The notes below the pieces were generated by a model. The model did no database searches. It was not told where the DNA came from and saw only the letters and a list, made by a program, of their open reading frames with translations. The position numbers were made by a program, and so were the translations under genes. A stretch of DNA of 64,000 nt from CAZSNT01 sp964607765 (GTDB lineage Bacteria > Verrucomicrobiota > Lentisphaeria > Oligosphaerales > JABHEG01): contig CAZSNT010000023.1 of NCBI GenBank assembly GCA_964607765.1, positions 1 to 64,000 on the forward strand. The letters run 5' to 3'. How positions within the stretch are numbered: the stretch's first letter is position 1; each line of letters opens with the position of its first letter. Positions 41,391 to 51,800 of this stretch are shown here, one piece after another.

Positions 41391-41999
41391 ATGAGATATC
41401 GCTGTCGTCGATTCAGTATGATTGAGATGGTGCTTGCCCTAGGCGTTGTCGCCATAGGGATGGTGAGCATCATGGCGCTCTTCCCCGTTGGTATGAACGC
41501 CAGCCGTGACGGCATGGCGGACGCGTTTGCCGCAGATGCCTGTGACCAGTTCCTGCACCAGCTCGACTTCATGATCCGGCACACCACGAACGGTTGGACG
41601 ACCTACGTTACCGACGGGGGTATCCCGGATGCCAGGCCGACCGGGCCGGAGACGGTGACCGTACCCATTGAGGACTGGGATGAGACCCTTACGGCCGCTA
41701 ACGAGACACTGGGGACGATCCTGGTGCAGGACCGCAGCAATCCCGGCGGCTGGTACAGGCTCATCCGCTATGGCGATCGGAACGGGAACAACATCTACGA
41801 CGTGGGTTCGAGTGATATCCTCGACTTCGAGGCGGATATGGTCGTGTGGCGTGAACAGGTCACGTTGCCGCTCGCCACGCCTGTGACCTTGGATTGGGAC
41901 GTTGCCGTGGCGTTGAACATCGAAGTCAGCTGGCCTGCCACGCTTGACTATGGTTTGAGAAAGACGAGCACATTCCGCTATGAGCTGTTCAATCGCTGA
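41391..41999 (+). CDS. GspI/PilV-like minor pseudopilin, operon 1
   Basis: 202 residues. The short leader MRYRCRRFSMIEMVLALGVV has Glu at +5 but Arg at -1 instead of Gly/Ala. The rest includes GMVSIMALFPVGMNASRDGM, LDFEADMVVWREQVTLPLA and an ending KTSTFRYELFNR that is identical in the other copy. GspI links GspJ and GspK in the tip. The 3' end overlaps the next gene by 20 bases. Confidence 0.82.
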   Translation: MRYRCRRFSMIEMVLALGVVAIGMVSIMALFPVGMNASRDGMADAFAADACDQFLHQLDFMIRHTTNGWTTYVTDGGIPDARPTGPETVTVPIEDWDETLTAANETLGTILVQDRSNPGGWYRLIRYGDRNGNNIYDVGSSDILDFEADMVVWREQVTLPLATPVTLDWDVAVALNIEVSWPATLDYGLRKTSTFRYELFNR

Positions 42000-42714
42000 T
42001 CCTGGCGGCCCGGGCCATCCGGGACGGCCTTTCACCCTGATCGAAGTGTTGGCCGCGATGCTTGTGCTGCTGATCATGATGGGCGTTCTCTTCCAGTTCC
42101 TGGGCTCGGCGCAGAGAGTATGGAGTCTGACCGACACCAACACGCGCATACACGAGAACGCCCGCGTTCTCTTCGATATCATCACTCGGGACCTGCAGAG
42201 CGTGGTGGCCTCAGGTGAGGCAGGTCGCGAGATCCCGTTCTACGTTGGCGACAGCGACGGGGACACCAACGCACCTCTGTTGGCTTTTGTTTCAGCTGTG
42301 GGACCTGCATCCGGGGTGCACTCGCGCCTCTGCGAGATTCACTATGACTGCTACAGTTCCGGCGGCGAGGACAAGTGGCACTACTGGTTCCGTCGGGCAC
42401 GGACCTGTGACCGTCTCGGCAGCGATGCGGACACCATGTGGGACTTCTACGGCGATACGGCGAGCACGGACTGGGTGGACTCGCGCCAGAGCTTCCAGCG
42501 TGTGGTTGATGGTGTTGCGGAGATCAAGGTCGAGCATTTTGGCTTGCCCACGCCGGCTCCGAGCCCACCTGTTTTCACCACGTTGCCAAAAGCGGTTCGA
42601 GTCACGGTGAGTCTGTTTGATCCGAAGCTGGCCACCAGCCAGGCCTCCGAAGCAGCGCGAAAACGGACAATGCGCACCTTCACGAAGACGATTTTCCTGC
42701 GCACTCAGAGCTGA
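41980..42714 (+). CDS. GspJ/PilW-like minor pseudopilin, operon 1
   Basis: 244 residues. The ATG lies inside the end of the preceding gene. Prepilin signal GRPFTLIEVLAAMLVLLIMM with Pro at -1 and Glu at +5. The helix runs into VWSLTDTNTRIHENARVLFD, typical for GspJ/PilW. A beta domain follows, closing with LPKAVRVTVSLFDPKLAT and RTFTKTIFL, both kept in the second copy. Confidence 0.82.
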   Translation: MSCSIADPGGPGHPGRPFTLIEVLAAMLVLLIMMGVLFQFLGSAQRVWSLTDTNTRIHENARVLFDIITRDLQSVVASGEAGREIPFYVGDSDGDTNAPLLAFVSAVGPASGVHSRLCEIHYDCYSSGGEDKWHYWFRRARTCDRLGSDADTMWDFYGDTASTDWVDSRQSFQRVVDGVAEIKVEHFGLPTPAPSPPVFTTLPKAVRVTVSLFDPKLATSQASEAARKRTMRTFTKTIFLRTQS

Positions 42715-42723
42715 GGGCGCGCC

Positions 42724-45525
42724 ATGAGAGCTGTTACTATGGATAGGCCGACGTTGACGGAGCAGGCGCGACAGCGCCCCGGCGAGAGAGGCATCGCCCT
42801 GATGCTGACACTGGGCATTGTCGCCTTGGTGCTGATCCTGGCCATGGGGTTCGCGTTCACAGCACGCACCGACCGGTATGCTGCCGCGATTGGCGCCGAC
42901 TTGACTCGGACGAGGCTGCTGTGCGAGTCCGGGCTCGAGCGCGCCATGGCTTACATGTACCATTCGAGCCGTTCTGTCGATGCGCCTCGCAGCTTCGTTC
43001 TGTCAACGTGCTCCGGCAGTGTCTTCACCGGGACACCTGCCGACGCTCAGATGGTGAAACGGTTCTACAACATCAGCCGAGCGGACCCTGCGAAGAGAGA
43101 CACGGTGGGACTGGCTGCCGCCCTGGCTACGGATCTGGGGCTGAACTACGTCCCGCCGTGTTTGGGTGACTTGGTAAGCTCGGGCGAGAGCTGGCAGCAG
43201 GTCGAGGATCCTGACGGGAACTTGACGGGCCGTTTCTGCTACCTGGTCGTGGACGAGACAGGGCGGCTGGACCCGTATGGCCTTGTGACGCACTTCGAGC
43301 CGTTTCAGGACGACAATGACAACGACTATCACGACGCCTCCGAGCAGTGGCATGAGGTGAACCAGGCTTTTGACGGCACCGATTGGTGGAGTGTCGGCGC
43401 TTCCAGTCCGGACACAGGGGGGGCCTACTTCAGTCCGGGCGAGCCATATTACGACGGCACCAGCCCCAAGCACTATCTGGACATCGACGGGGATGGCGCC
43501 CACACGGATACGGCGAGTTCGGCCGTCTATGAAGGCAGCGAATGGCGCAAAGGTGTATTGCCCTTGGAGATTGATCTCCGCTATGTCTTCCGGGCGGCGT
43601 ACGCGGACCCCACTATCGGCGAGCGACTGCGATCCCGGCTCTGGATCGACGCTGCAGACGGAACACGTCAGGGCACGTGGTTCTCCTGGCGACATCTGGC
43701 CACCGGGTTAGGCGTCGAGGACGCCAGCGATCGCTACAGGGCAACCCGCATGCTGTGCCCCTACTTCCAGGGGCGTGCCGACAAGGAGGCCTTCTACGAG
43801 TATGACTCGACCACCAGCCCTGTCACCGTCACCGCCAAACGTCGGCTCAATGTCAAGACGTTCGGTTGGGACACCCCCGGAGCGCATACCCAACTGCTCA
43901 GCGCCGGGCTGAACGTGGACTACCAGGAGACCGACTCGAGTGACAATGAGTGCATCCCCTGGCTGCGCGAGATCTGTGCAACGCTTGACTTGGACGGGAG
44001 CGGGGCTGTCGACAGTACGGATCACGAGCTGTTGCGCAAACAGGTCTGCGCCAATCTGGTCGACTTCTGCGACTCAGACTCCGAAGTCACGACGGATTAC
44101 GACGGCAGCCTGCCCGGGAACGACGTCAGCCACTGCGGGCTGGAGAGAGGACCTTACATCAATGAGGTGGCCTTCCAAGTCCAATTGCAGGGGCCACTTC
44201 CTGCCGGCGGCGGCGATGACTACGAGTTTTCAGTTGACGCGTTCGTCGAGTTGGTCAACATCTATGACACGGCGTTCAGCGACATCGAGGTGAAGCTGTT
44301 CTTTGACTACCCGGACCTCCCGGGGATTGGCGGGGAGTCGAGGCGTACGTACACTCAGAGCGGCTTGTCTGTCAGTGCCAATTCCTACCACGTGATCCAC
44401 TTCCCGCAGGAGACAATGTCTCTGACAGACCTGGATGCGCCCGGGGGAGATATTCCCGTCGAGTTCCAGATAGACGATGTCGTCGTGACGGTCGAGGTGG
44501 ACGGCGAGCTGCTGGACTATGCGCGGGTGACAGGGGGATGTACGGCCGTCAGCCTCGATCCGGGCGGCTCTGCTTCTGCATCGCTTGAAGCGAGGGATCC
44601 ACGCTGCAATACCCACGAGGCGGGCTGGGTGTGGAGCGGATTTCTCGACAACACGTCCCCGCTGCAGGGCAGCTACTTCGAGGACAGTCCGCCCTATACC
44701 ACCTATAATGGCAGGCGCAATTCTGTCGGCAATCCCAGCGATCCGGGCATCCCCACAGACCATGACCCGGAGACAGTCACTGATCCGAAGGACGGGGTCT
44801 CAACTGCGTACATCCCCAACGCCCCTGTGCAGACGCTGTGGGAACTGGGTGCTGTGCATCGCGGCGAGCCGTGGCGCACGTTGAACCTGAGAGCGTATGC
44901 ACTGGAGGACAATGCGGCTGACAGCGAGACGTATGCCAACGGCGATGGGCGCCTGTTGGATCAGGTTGACTGGTTCGAGTGGGAGGACGCGGGTGGGTAC
45001 GGGATTCGTACCCTTGGGAAGGTGGATGCCAACTCACCACTCGAGGACGTGTGGAAGCCGGTTCTCTACGGCGTAGAGACGGGCAGGGGCTACGCCGATC
45101 CCCTGGGGCTGGCCCTGGCGCCGGGAAGCCGGACGCCTCTGGACGAGACCGATGCCAACACGCTTGCCCCGCAGGTTGCAGCTGCGGCCCTTGCCGGTGC
45201 CAAGGCGGGGCGAGGCGCTTTGTGCGCTGTCACAGCGTTGCAGTTGGGAAGCACCGACCGATCCAGAGAGGAACTGGTCGGCAAGTTGGCCAATATCCTG
45301 ACCGTCGGCCAACGCAACTACTTCACCGTTATTGTGGCCGCCCAGACCCTGAAGGACCTGGGGACGGTGTCAACCGACGAGTCATTCACCGTCCCCCGCT
45401 TCACCGACGGCACAGACCGGGAGGTGCTGCTTCTGGCAGAGCAGAAGATCCTGTCCGTTGTGTCTCGCGATGCGGTGACCAAGGAACTGAGGGTGGAGCG
45501 CGTCGAGTTCCTTGAGGGGGACTGA
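42724..45525 (+). CDS. GspK/PilX-like minor pseudopilin, operon 1
   Basis: 933 residues, much longer than the 300-350 of typical GspK. The N-terminus GERGIALMLTLGIVALVLIL has the GspK hallmark: a prepilin site without Glu at +5. GADLTRTRLLCESGLERAMA is the continuing helix. An EF-hand or dockerin-like loop DLDGSGAVDSTDHELL (about residues 420-435) may bind Ca, as GspK does. The C-terminus resembles the SAM-like GspK domain. It ends at EFLEGD, without the lectin domain present in copy 2. Confidence 0.8.
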   Translation: MRAVTMDRPTLTEQARQRPGERGIALMLTLGIVALVLILAMGFAFTARTDRYAAAIGADLTRTRLLCESGLERAMAYMYHSSRSVDAPRSFVLSTCSGSVFTGTPADAQMVKRFYNISRADPAKRDTVGLAAALATDLGLNYVPPCLGDLVSSGESWQQVEDPDGNLTGRFCYLVVDETGRLDPYGLVTHFEPFQDDNDNDYHDASEQWHEVNQAFDGTDWWSVGASSPDTGGAYFSPGEPYYDGTSPKHYLDIDGDGAHTDTASSAVYEGSEWRKGVLPLEIDLRYVFRAAYADPTIGERLRSRLWIDAADGTRQGTWFSWRHLATGLGVEDASDRYRATRMLCPYFQGRADKEAFYEYDSTTSPVTVTAKRRLNVKTFGWDTPGAHTQLLSAGLNVDYQETDSSDNECIPWLREICATLDLDGSGAVDSTDHELLRKQVCANLVDFCDSDSEVTTDYDGSLPGNDVSHCGLERGPYINEVAFQVQLQGPLPAGGGDDYEFSVDAFVELVNIYDTAFSDIEVKLFFDYPDLPGIGGESRRTYTQSGLSVSANSYHVIHFPQETMSLTDLDAPGGDIPVEFQIDDVVVTVEVDGELLDYARVTGGCTAVSLDPGGSASASLEARDPRCNTHEAGWVWSGFLDNTSPLQGSYFEDSPPYTTYNGRRNSVGNPSDPGIPTDHDPETVTDPKDGVSTAYIPNAPVQTLWELGAVHRGEPWRTLNLRAYALEDNAADSETYANGDGRLLDQVDWFEWEDAGGYGIRTLGKVDANSPLEDVWKPVLYGVETGRGYADPLGLALAPGSRTPLDETDANTLAPQVAAAALAGAKAGRGALCAVTALQLGSTDRSREELVGKLANILTVGQRNYFTVIVAAQTLKDLGTVSTDESFTVPRFTDGTDREVLLLAEQKILSVVSRDAVTKELRVERVEFLEGD

Positions 45526-45552
45526 CAGGGAGCGCGTAGCTCGGCGTCCCTT

Positions 45553-45580
45553 TTGCATCCGCCGGGCGTGCTTGTATATT
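45553..45580 (+). promoter_or_regulatory. Promoter for the single GspH-like gene
   Basis: TTGCAT (45553-45558), 16-base spacer, TATATT (45575-45580), 73 bases upstream of the start at 45654. Confidence 0.55.
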
Positions 45581-45653
45581 CTGTTAATATGTTCCTGCGG
45601 ATTCATTTTCGAGCGCGCGTGCCCGTGCTGGGTGCCGTGCATGGGGATCAGGC

Positions 45654-46454
45654 ATGACCGATCATGGCAACCATGTTCCGGGAGTCGTCGGGGTTGGGAC
45701 AGGGGCTCCCCGGCGGCCCTGGTGCCGGACCAGCCGTGCGGTTCGCCGTGCGTTCACCCTGATCGAGCTGATGGCTGTGATGGTGATCATGCTCATTGTC
45801 CTGGGAGTCACGCTGCCGGCGTTCAAGAACATCACCAGCAGCGGCGGCGTTGACGGGGCCGTGCGGCTGCTCAATGCGCAGCTGCGGCTGGCGCGGCAAT
45901 ACGCCATCAGTAAGCGCAGTCGCGTGGCGGTCGTCATGCCCGGGCCGAATGCGGTCAGGCTTGACAAGAAATACCGCTACTCCTGTTTCCGGCTGGCCTT
46001 GGTGACGTGGGACGGCAGCAGCTACACGTTCTCGGAGTGGCTTGAGAACGCGAAGTGGCAGTATCTTCCCGCCGGTTCGGCCATCATGGAAGTTGACGAT
46101 GATCAGGGCATCCAGGACGGCTCTTCCGGCACGGCCGTTCCGTGCCTGAATCCACACCATGACACGTTCACGTTCGTTGACGACATGTCCTACTTGCACT
46201 TGGACGCCATGATACCGTCGCCCACGGGCTCGTTCGATGCGCGCTGCATCGTGTTCGGATCCACGGGACGTCGCGACGACAGCGGGATGAGCTGTCACGT
46301 CACTGTGGGCGAGGCGGCGTTCCTGGGCGGCAGCGACTGGGTGATCAAGACACCGGCTACCACGACGACCAACAGGAGCACGGCCAACCAATACACGATC
46401 GAGATCGACCGTTACACAGGGCGGACAATCATCAAGACGCCTGAAGAGTATTGA
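45654..46454 (+). CDS. GspH-like prepilin between the two operons
   Basis: 266 residues. Prepilin signal RRAFTLIELMAVMVIMLIVL with Ala at -1 and Glu at +5. It shares SGGVDGAVRLLNAQLRLARQ with the other GspH-like proteins and ends in NQYTIEIDRYTGRTII. It is the intact counterpart of the remnant at 40302-40372. It carries its own promoter but may also be read through into operon 2. Confidence 0.83.
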   Translation: MTDHGNHVPGVVGVGTGAPRRPWCRTSRAVRRAFTLIELMAVMVIMLIVLGVTLPAFKNITSSGGVDGAVRLLNAQLRLARQYAISKRSRVAVVMPGPNAVRLDKKYRYSCFRLALVTWDGSSYTFSEWLENAKWQYLPAGSAIMEVDDDQGIQDGSSGTAVPCLNPHHDTFTFVDDMSYLHLDAMIPSPTGSFDARCIVFGSTGRRDDSGMSCHVTVGEAAFLGGSDWVIKTPATTTTNRSTANQYTIEIDRYTGRTIIKTPEEY

Positions 46455-46470
46455 TGCCACTGCTCAGCCA

Positions 46471-46499
46471 TTGTGTTGGGCGTGCGTTTCCGGTATAAT
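46471..46499 (+). promoter_or_regulatory. Promoter of pseudopilin operon 2
   Basis: TTGTGT (46471-46476), 17 bases, consensus TATAAT (46494-46499). Near-perfect sigma70 promoter, 46 bases before the proposed start. Confidence 0.7.
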
Positions 46500-46545
46500 C
46501 GAGGGTGAAAAGAGGCGTGCAGTGCGCGTCTGGCGAGCGTTTCAG

Positions 46546-47352
46546 ATGCAGGACAGTGACCTGATGCTCGAGCTCAAACACAACGTGAGGCGTGGCGGCG
46601 GCCGTGTTGCGGCCGGTCGCGCTTTCACGTTGATCGAAATGCTGGCTGTGATCGTGATCATGGCCATTCTCATGGGCGTCACCATGCCGGCGCTGACCAA
46701 GTTCACGGCGAGCGGCGGCGTGGATTCCGCCGCGCGTATGGTTGCGGCGCAACTGCGGCTGGCGCGGCAGCACGCGGTGACACACCGCAAGCGCGTGGCC
46801 GTGCTGTTCCCGTCCATCGACATCCGGAACCGGGGCCAGGACCCGTACGGCACAGGCTCCTGGAGCAGTGACCAGATGCAGTGGTTGAAGCCCTACCTGC
46901 ACGCGTCGATGCGGGCGTGCTACGTGAACAGCAACAGGCAGTTCCAAGGCTGGGTCCCCGGCACGAAGTGGGAGTTTCTGCCGCCTGGCACATCTGTGTT
47001 TGAGGTGGACAATGACAATTCGTCCGGGTTCGGTCCGGCCAACCTGCCCGCTGACAACGGTGGCATGAGTTGGTGCCGGGACATGCAGTTTCCCGTCGGC
47101 AGCCCGATCGGCAATTTCGACGGTGACAGCAATACACACAATCCGGCCGGGGGTGTCACGGACTGGGGTGACACGATGCGGCAGGTGCGCGCGGTCATTT
47201 TCAGGCCCACAGGCCGAGTCGATGGGAGTCAGAAGATCGTGACGATCGGCGAAGGTGTCTACAACTCCGGCTGGGTCATCCGCAACGGGAACAACTACCA
47301 CGACCTGCATGTCGACTACTACACCGGGCGTTGCTGGTTCAAGAGCTACTGA
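46546..47352 (+). CDS. GspH-like minor pseudopilin, operon 2
   Basis: 268 residues from the ATG at 46546. Prepilin signal AGRAFTLIEMLAVIVIMAIL with Ala at -1 and Glu at +5. The core GGVDSAARMVAAQLRLARQH is identical to copy 1, as are RKRVAVLFPSIDI and the ending NSGWVIRNGNNYHDLHVD. Variable loops between differ. Start alternatives exist and no strong ribosome binding site is visible. Confidence 0.85.
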   Translation: MQDSDLMLELKHNVRRGGGRVAAGRAFTLIEMLAVIVIMAILMGVTMPALTKFTASGGVDSAARMVAAQLRLARQHAVTHRKRVAVLFPSIDIRNRGQDPYGTGSWSSDQMQWLKPYLHASMRACYVNSNRQFQGWVPGTKWEFLPPGTSVFEVDNDNSSGFGPANLPADNGGMSWCRDMQFPVGSPIGNFDGDSNTHNPAGGVTDWGDTMRQVRAVIFRPTGRVDGSQKIVTIGEGVYNSGWVIRNGNNYHDLHVDYYTGRCWFKSY

Positions 47353-47389
47353 GGCCGTGGCCCCTCCCGGGCGGACAGCGAGAGAGCAC

Positions 47390-48019
47390 ATGAGACGAAC
47401 GGATCATCAGGAACGGCGCTGCAGGCGCTACAACATGATCGAGATGGTGTTGGCGCTTGGCGTGTTGGCCATTGGACTCACCAGCGTCATGGCCCTGTTC
47501 CCGGTCGGCGTGAACGCGAACCGCGACAGCATGGCTGAAGGATATGCCGCGGGTATGGGCGACGAGATTCTGCACCAGGTCGAGTACTGGATGCGGCTGG
47601 ACGAGGACGGGTGGGACGAGTACGTGAACAGCGGCGGCTCCTCACGCCTGCGGGAGTACGCCAATCGTCCGTTGGCTGCCAATTTCACGCCGGGTTCCTA
47701 CGGTGCGGACGAGACGATGTTCCTGCACCCGAACGCCGTGTCGAATCCGACCACCGCGCCGGAACGCGGGTTGTATAAAGTGATTCGGTTCGTGGATCAG
47801 GATGCGGATGATATCTATGATCCGGGCAGCGATGTCTTGGATTTCGAGGCCATTGCCAGGGTCTGGCGTGAGCAGGTGAGTATACCCACCAGTTCCGGTA
47901 CGCTGACTCCTCCGTACGCCATTGCCGCGGCGCTGAACATAGAGGTCAGCTGGCCGGCCGCGTTGCCTTACTCGCAGAGACAGAAGAGCACATTCCGCTA
48001 TGAGCTGTTCAACCGCTAA
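47390..48019 (+). CDS. GspI/PilV-like minor pseudopilin, operon 2
   Basis: 209 residues. Leader RRCRRYNMIEMVLALGVLAI with Glu at +5 and Arg at -1. It contains TSVMALFPVGVNANRDSMAE and the shared end KSTFRYELFNR. It overlaps the next gene by 20 bases exactly as in copy 1. Confidence 0.82.
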   Translation: MRRTDHQERRCRRYNMIEMVLALGVLAIGLTSVMALFPVGVNANRDSMAEGYAAGMGDEILHQVEYWMRLDEDGWDEYVNSGGSSRLREYANRPLAANFTPGSYGADETMFLHPNAVSNPTTAPERGLYKVIRFVDQDADDIYDPGSDVLDFEAIARVWREQVSIPTSSGTLTPPYAIAAALNIEVSWPAALPYSQRQKSTFRYELFNR

Positions 48020-48767
48020 TCCAGCCAGGCCGTGTCGGCGGACGCACTCCTTCACGATCATCGAGGTGCTCGCCGCCATGGGCGTGCTGATTATCATGAT
48101 GGGCGTGCTGTTTCAGTTCCTTGGCTCGGCCCAGAAGGTGTGGAGTTTGACCGAGACGAACACGCGCATTTACGAGAATGCTCGTGTGGTGTTCGACGTG
48201 ATCACCCGCGACCTGCAATCGGCCGTTGCCTCCGATGAAGCGGGCAGCCAGATCCCGTTCCACTACGGCTACGTTGACCCGAACACAGGCCGCGGCACAT
48301 CGGGGACGGGCGCCGAGAGGAACAAGACAGCGCACGTGGCGTTCGTCGCTGTGGCGGACCCGACCACCCACGCCTCCTCCACGCTCGCCGAGATCCACTA
48401 CACCTGCTACTGGTCCGGAGGCGGCTCCAGCGACCGCTACTGGTTCCGGCGTGCCCGTGTGTGCAACAAGAAGAACGCGACCACGGCGGAGCCCAAGTGG
48501 GACTTCTACGGCGACACGAGCGGGGCTTGGGCAGCGCCGAACAGCAAGGTGGGGCTGCAGAAGGTGGTGGACGGTGTGCAGAAGATCACGTTCACCTGCT
48601 ACCATCCCAACGGGATGAGCCGTGGCAACACGTATACGTATCTGCCGAAAGCAGTGAAGGTCAAAGTGACGCTGTTTGACCCGAAGTTGGTCAACCAGAG
48701 CGCCACGGCCAGGGCCCGGACGGCACGTACGTTTGTCAAGACGATTTTCTTGGGCTCGCGCGGGTAG
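48000..48767 (+). CDS. GspJ/PilW-like minor pseudopilin, operon 2
   Basis: 255 residues. Prepilin signal RTHSFTIIEVLAAMGVLIIM with Ser at -1 and Glu at +5. FQFLGSAQKVWSLTETNTRI and VFDVITRDLQSAVAS match copy 1. It ends ARTFVKTIFLGSRG. Confidence 0.82.
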   Translation: MSCSTANPARPCRRTHSFTIIEVLAAMGVLIIMMGVLFQFLGSAQKVWSLTETNTRIYENARVVFDVITRDLQSAVASDEAGSQIPFHYGYVDPNTGRGTSGTGAERNKTAHVAFVAVADPTTHASSTLAEIHYTCYWSGGGSSDRYWFRRARVCNKKNATTAEPKWDFYGDTSGAWAAPNSKVGLQKVVDGVQKITFTCYHPNGMSRGNTYTYLPKAVKVKVTLFDPKLVNQSATARARTARTFVKTIFLGSRG

Positions 48768-48810
48768 CGAGCCGTGCCGAACGGTTACTCGTGTACACGA
48801 GGAACAGACG

Positions 48811-51800
48811 ATGAACGAGTTGGCTTCACAGCGGAAGCGACACGGCGAGAGAGGCATTGCCCTGATGATGACTTTGGGCATCGTCGCGCTCGTGTTGATC
48901 ATGGCCATGAGTTTCTCCTACACGGCGCGCACCGAACGCGAGGCCGCCGGGGCTGGCTCGGACCAAATGCGGGCGCGCCTGCTCGCGGAGGCCGGCCTGG
49001 AGCGGGCGATTGCCACCGTGCAGTACGGGTTCCGTATCAACGATGGCGGATCGCCTGAGAAGGTCGGAGGCACCAGCTACCTGCCCAACTGCTTCCCCCG
49101 GACCAAAGCCTCCGGGTTCCGCATGTCGGACTGGGACGGGTACAAAGTGCTCGGCTCGATCGATCCCTTCCACTCGAGCGGCTACGGCGTGGAGCGGCTC
49201 GAGGGCCTGGACGGACTCGGCACGACCTTCACGGACCGGCGAGGCAGTTCGTGGAAGGAGTGGGACTTCGTTGACGCCGACCTCACGGCGAACGACGATA
49301 GCGACGCCAATACGCCGGTGTCGGGGGACGGTTTCAAGGACGGCACCGGCACGGGCTCTGACATCTTCGGCTGGAACGATATCACGGCCAGAGAAGTGGA
49401 CACGCGCGATCTGGACGGGGACGGCGACAAGACCGATGCCGTGCAGCGGCTGATCGGACGCGTGTCATACCTGCTGATCGACGAGTCGGCGGGAATGGAC
49501 CCGACGGCCGTGCAGAACGATGCCGGCAGCGAAGGCACCAGCACGGCGGAGACGGAACGTGCGGGCGACTCGGTTGAGGAGATGAAACTCGCGGGACTCG
49601 TGAACAAGATAGGCGAGTCGGGAACCTACTACACGGCGGGCGACTTCTACGATGACATGGACCCGACGAAAGGCAGGACGTTCTCGTGGGAGAACTTCTA
49701 CAGAGGCTCGGATATCGATGCAACCAACATGCCGCACGCCACCCCGCAGCTGCGCCCGTTCAGCATCCCCGAGCCGGTTTCCGCGCGCGAGATGCTGCAC
49801 CAGTACGACCTGTCCCAGATCACGTCGCTGCCGACGCAGCCGAGCCATGCGCAGGTTGAGGCAGTTCGGACCGGCATTCCCTGGCTGGCCAACTGGAGCG
49901 ACACCAACAAGGGCACGTTCGCCGACGGAGCGGCCCGCGCCCGGCAGATTGCGGCGAACTTGATCGATTACATCGATGACACCTCCTCGGGCGGCTCAGG
50001 CAGTGCGGACGACCACAAGTGTACGTGGGCCGATGACGACGGCGACTCCTACCCCGACTACATGGGCATCGAGCAGGTGCCGTTTATCAACGAGTTGCGT
50101 CTGAAAATGCAGTCCACGAGCGTTCAGAATCCGCCGGCCTCGGGCAGGTGGGATTTCTCGTTCGACATTGCCGCCAAGGTGGAGATGGTTAACATGTTCA
50201 AGCGGTCGGCCGGCAGCGGCTGCACGCTCACTGTGAACTACGACTGGTACATGCAATACCGAGCCACGCCGGGCGGCTGGAAGCGGTGGCCCACCGGGTC
50301 CGGGACCCGGTCGGGCACGATCGCGGCCTGGACGGGATCTGCCTCGGACTTCAGTGAAGCCTACGCCGTGTCGGATGCGAGCACGCTGAGTACGTGCACA
50401 GGCGCGACGAACAAGAAGTCGAACGGTCGCTCCAGGCTCTACGTCACGATCACGTCTGTGATTCTCCAGGACAGTTCGGGCAACGTGTGGGACTGTGCCA
50501 GGATGGACTACCCACGCAACGCCTCCAACAACCCGCTGCTGCTCTCCTTTTTCAACCCGGGCGGCGGTGTGATCATCAAGTACGCCCGGGCCGAGGTGAA
50601 CGACCCTCGGCAGAACCACAACGAAGGCGACTGGCAGTGGGTGCAGCGCAACGCCAGCGCCTCGGGAGGCTACGACAACACGACGGGGAACAAGAATAGC
50701 ATCTGTGAGCCGGATCCCGGCGGCGACAAAGACGTCGAGCCGGACGCGACCGGCAGCCATCCGTGGCTCGTGTCGTCGGCATACACGCGCAACAAGCCCG
50801 TTGAGCATCTCTCGGAGCTCGGGATCGTGCATCGTGCCGCGCCGTGGGAGACGCTGAACCTGATCAAGTACAGGTCCGACGGCGGTGTGGGCGGCTATGC
50901 GTCGGGCGACCGGAACATGCTCGACGGCGTGCGTTTGGGCTCGGTGCTGGAGGAGCCGTACACGCAGCGCGCCAAGGTCAACATCAACACGGACCAGAAC
51001 ACCGTTCTGGAAGCCCTGTTCTCCGGGCTGCGGCCTGGTGACGACACGTATGCGCCCTCGGATTCGAGCACGTCGGTGTTCACGACCGATGATCTGTCCA
51101 AGCTCATCACGGCGGTCAAGAACGCGACTGGTGCAGGGGGGACCGGGAAGCCTTTGACCGGACCGGTCGACATCATGGAGAGCCTCGGCAACTACTTCTA
51201 CAGCGCCCGCACCACGGACCTGTCAGGCATGAACGACCGGGATCTGGAGGTCGCGTTGCTGCACACGGCCGCGCTCGTTTCGGGGACCTACAACTACTTC
51301 ACGGCAATCGTCCTGGCGCAGTCGGTGAAAGACATTCCGCTGAAGATCACGGACTCGGACGGCAGCGCAGCGAACCGCGGCGACGACAGTGGCGACGAAG
51401 TGGGGTACGGCTACTATGACAACCAGGCTGTCGTGGACGATGACACGGGCGACACGGCGATCGTCGCGGACTCCATCGTGGGTGAGCAGAAGGTCGTGGC
51501 CCAGATCGCGCGGAATGCTCTTGACGGCGGCCTGAGTTCGAATTTCATGGATATGCGGTCCGGGGCGGGCGAGACCTTCACATTCCTCGGGAAGTGCCCG
51601 TCGACCGGACATCGGTACTACCTCAGCACGAGTGCCGTGTCGTGGCTCGAGGCGAAACGCATGTGTGAGACGAATGGCGGCAACCTGGTTACCCTCAACA
51701 CGGCCAAGGAGATGGAGTGGCTGGGAAAGGTCCTTCTCGCTGCCGGCTTCTCCAGTGATTTCTGGCTTGGGCTGTACCGCGTCGGTGATCCCAGCGTGAA

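Larger units (their letters stand above)
40302..45525 (+). repeat. Pseudopilin operon, copy 1 of a tandem duplication
   Basis: Contains prepilin remnant, promoter and four genes in the order GspH-, GspI-, GspJ-, GspK-like. The order, overlaps and many DNA stretches match copy 2 at 46382-52071. The genes have diverged in their variable domains, so the duplication is not recent. Confidence 0.75.
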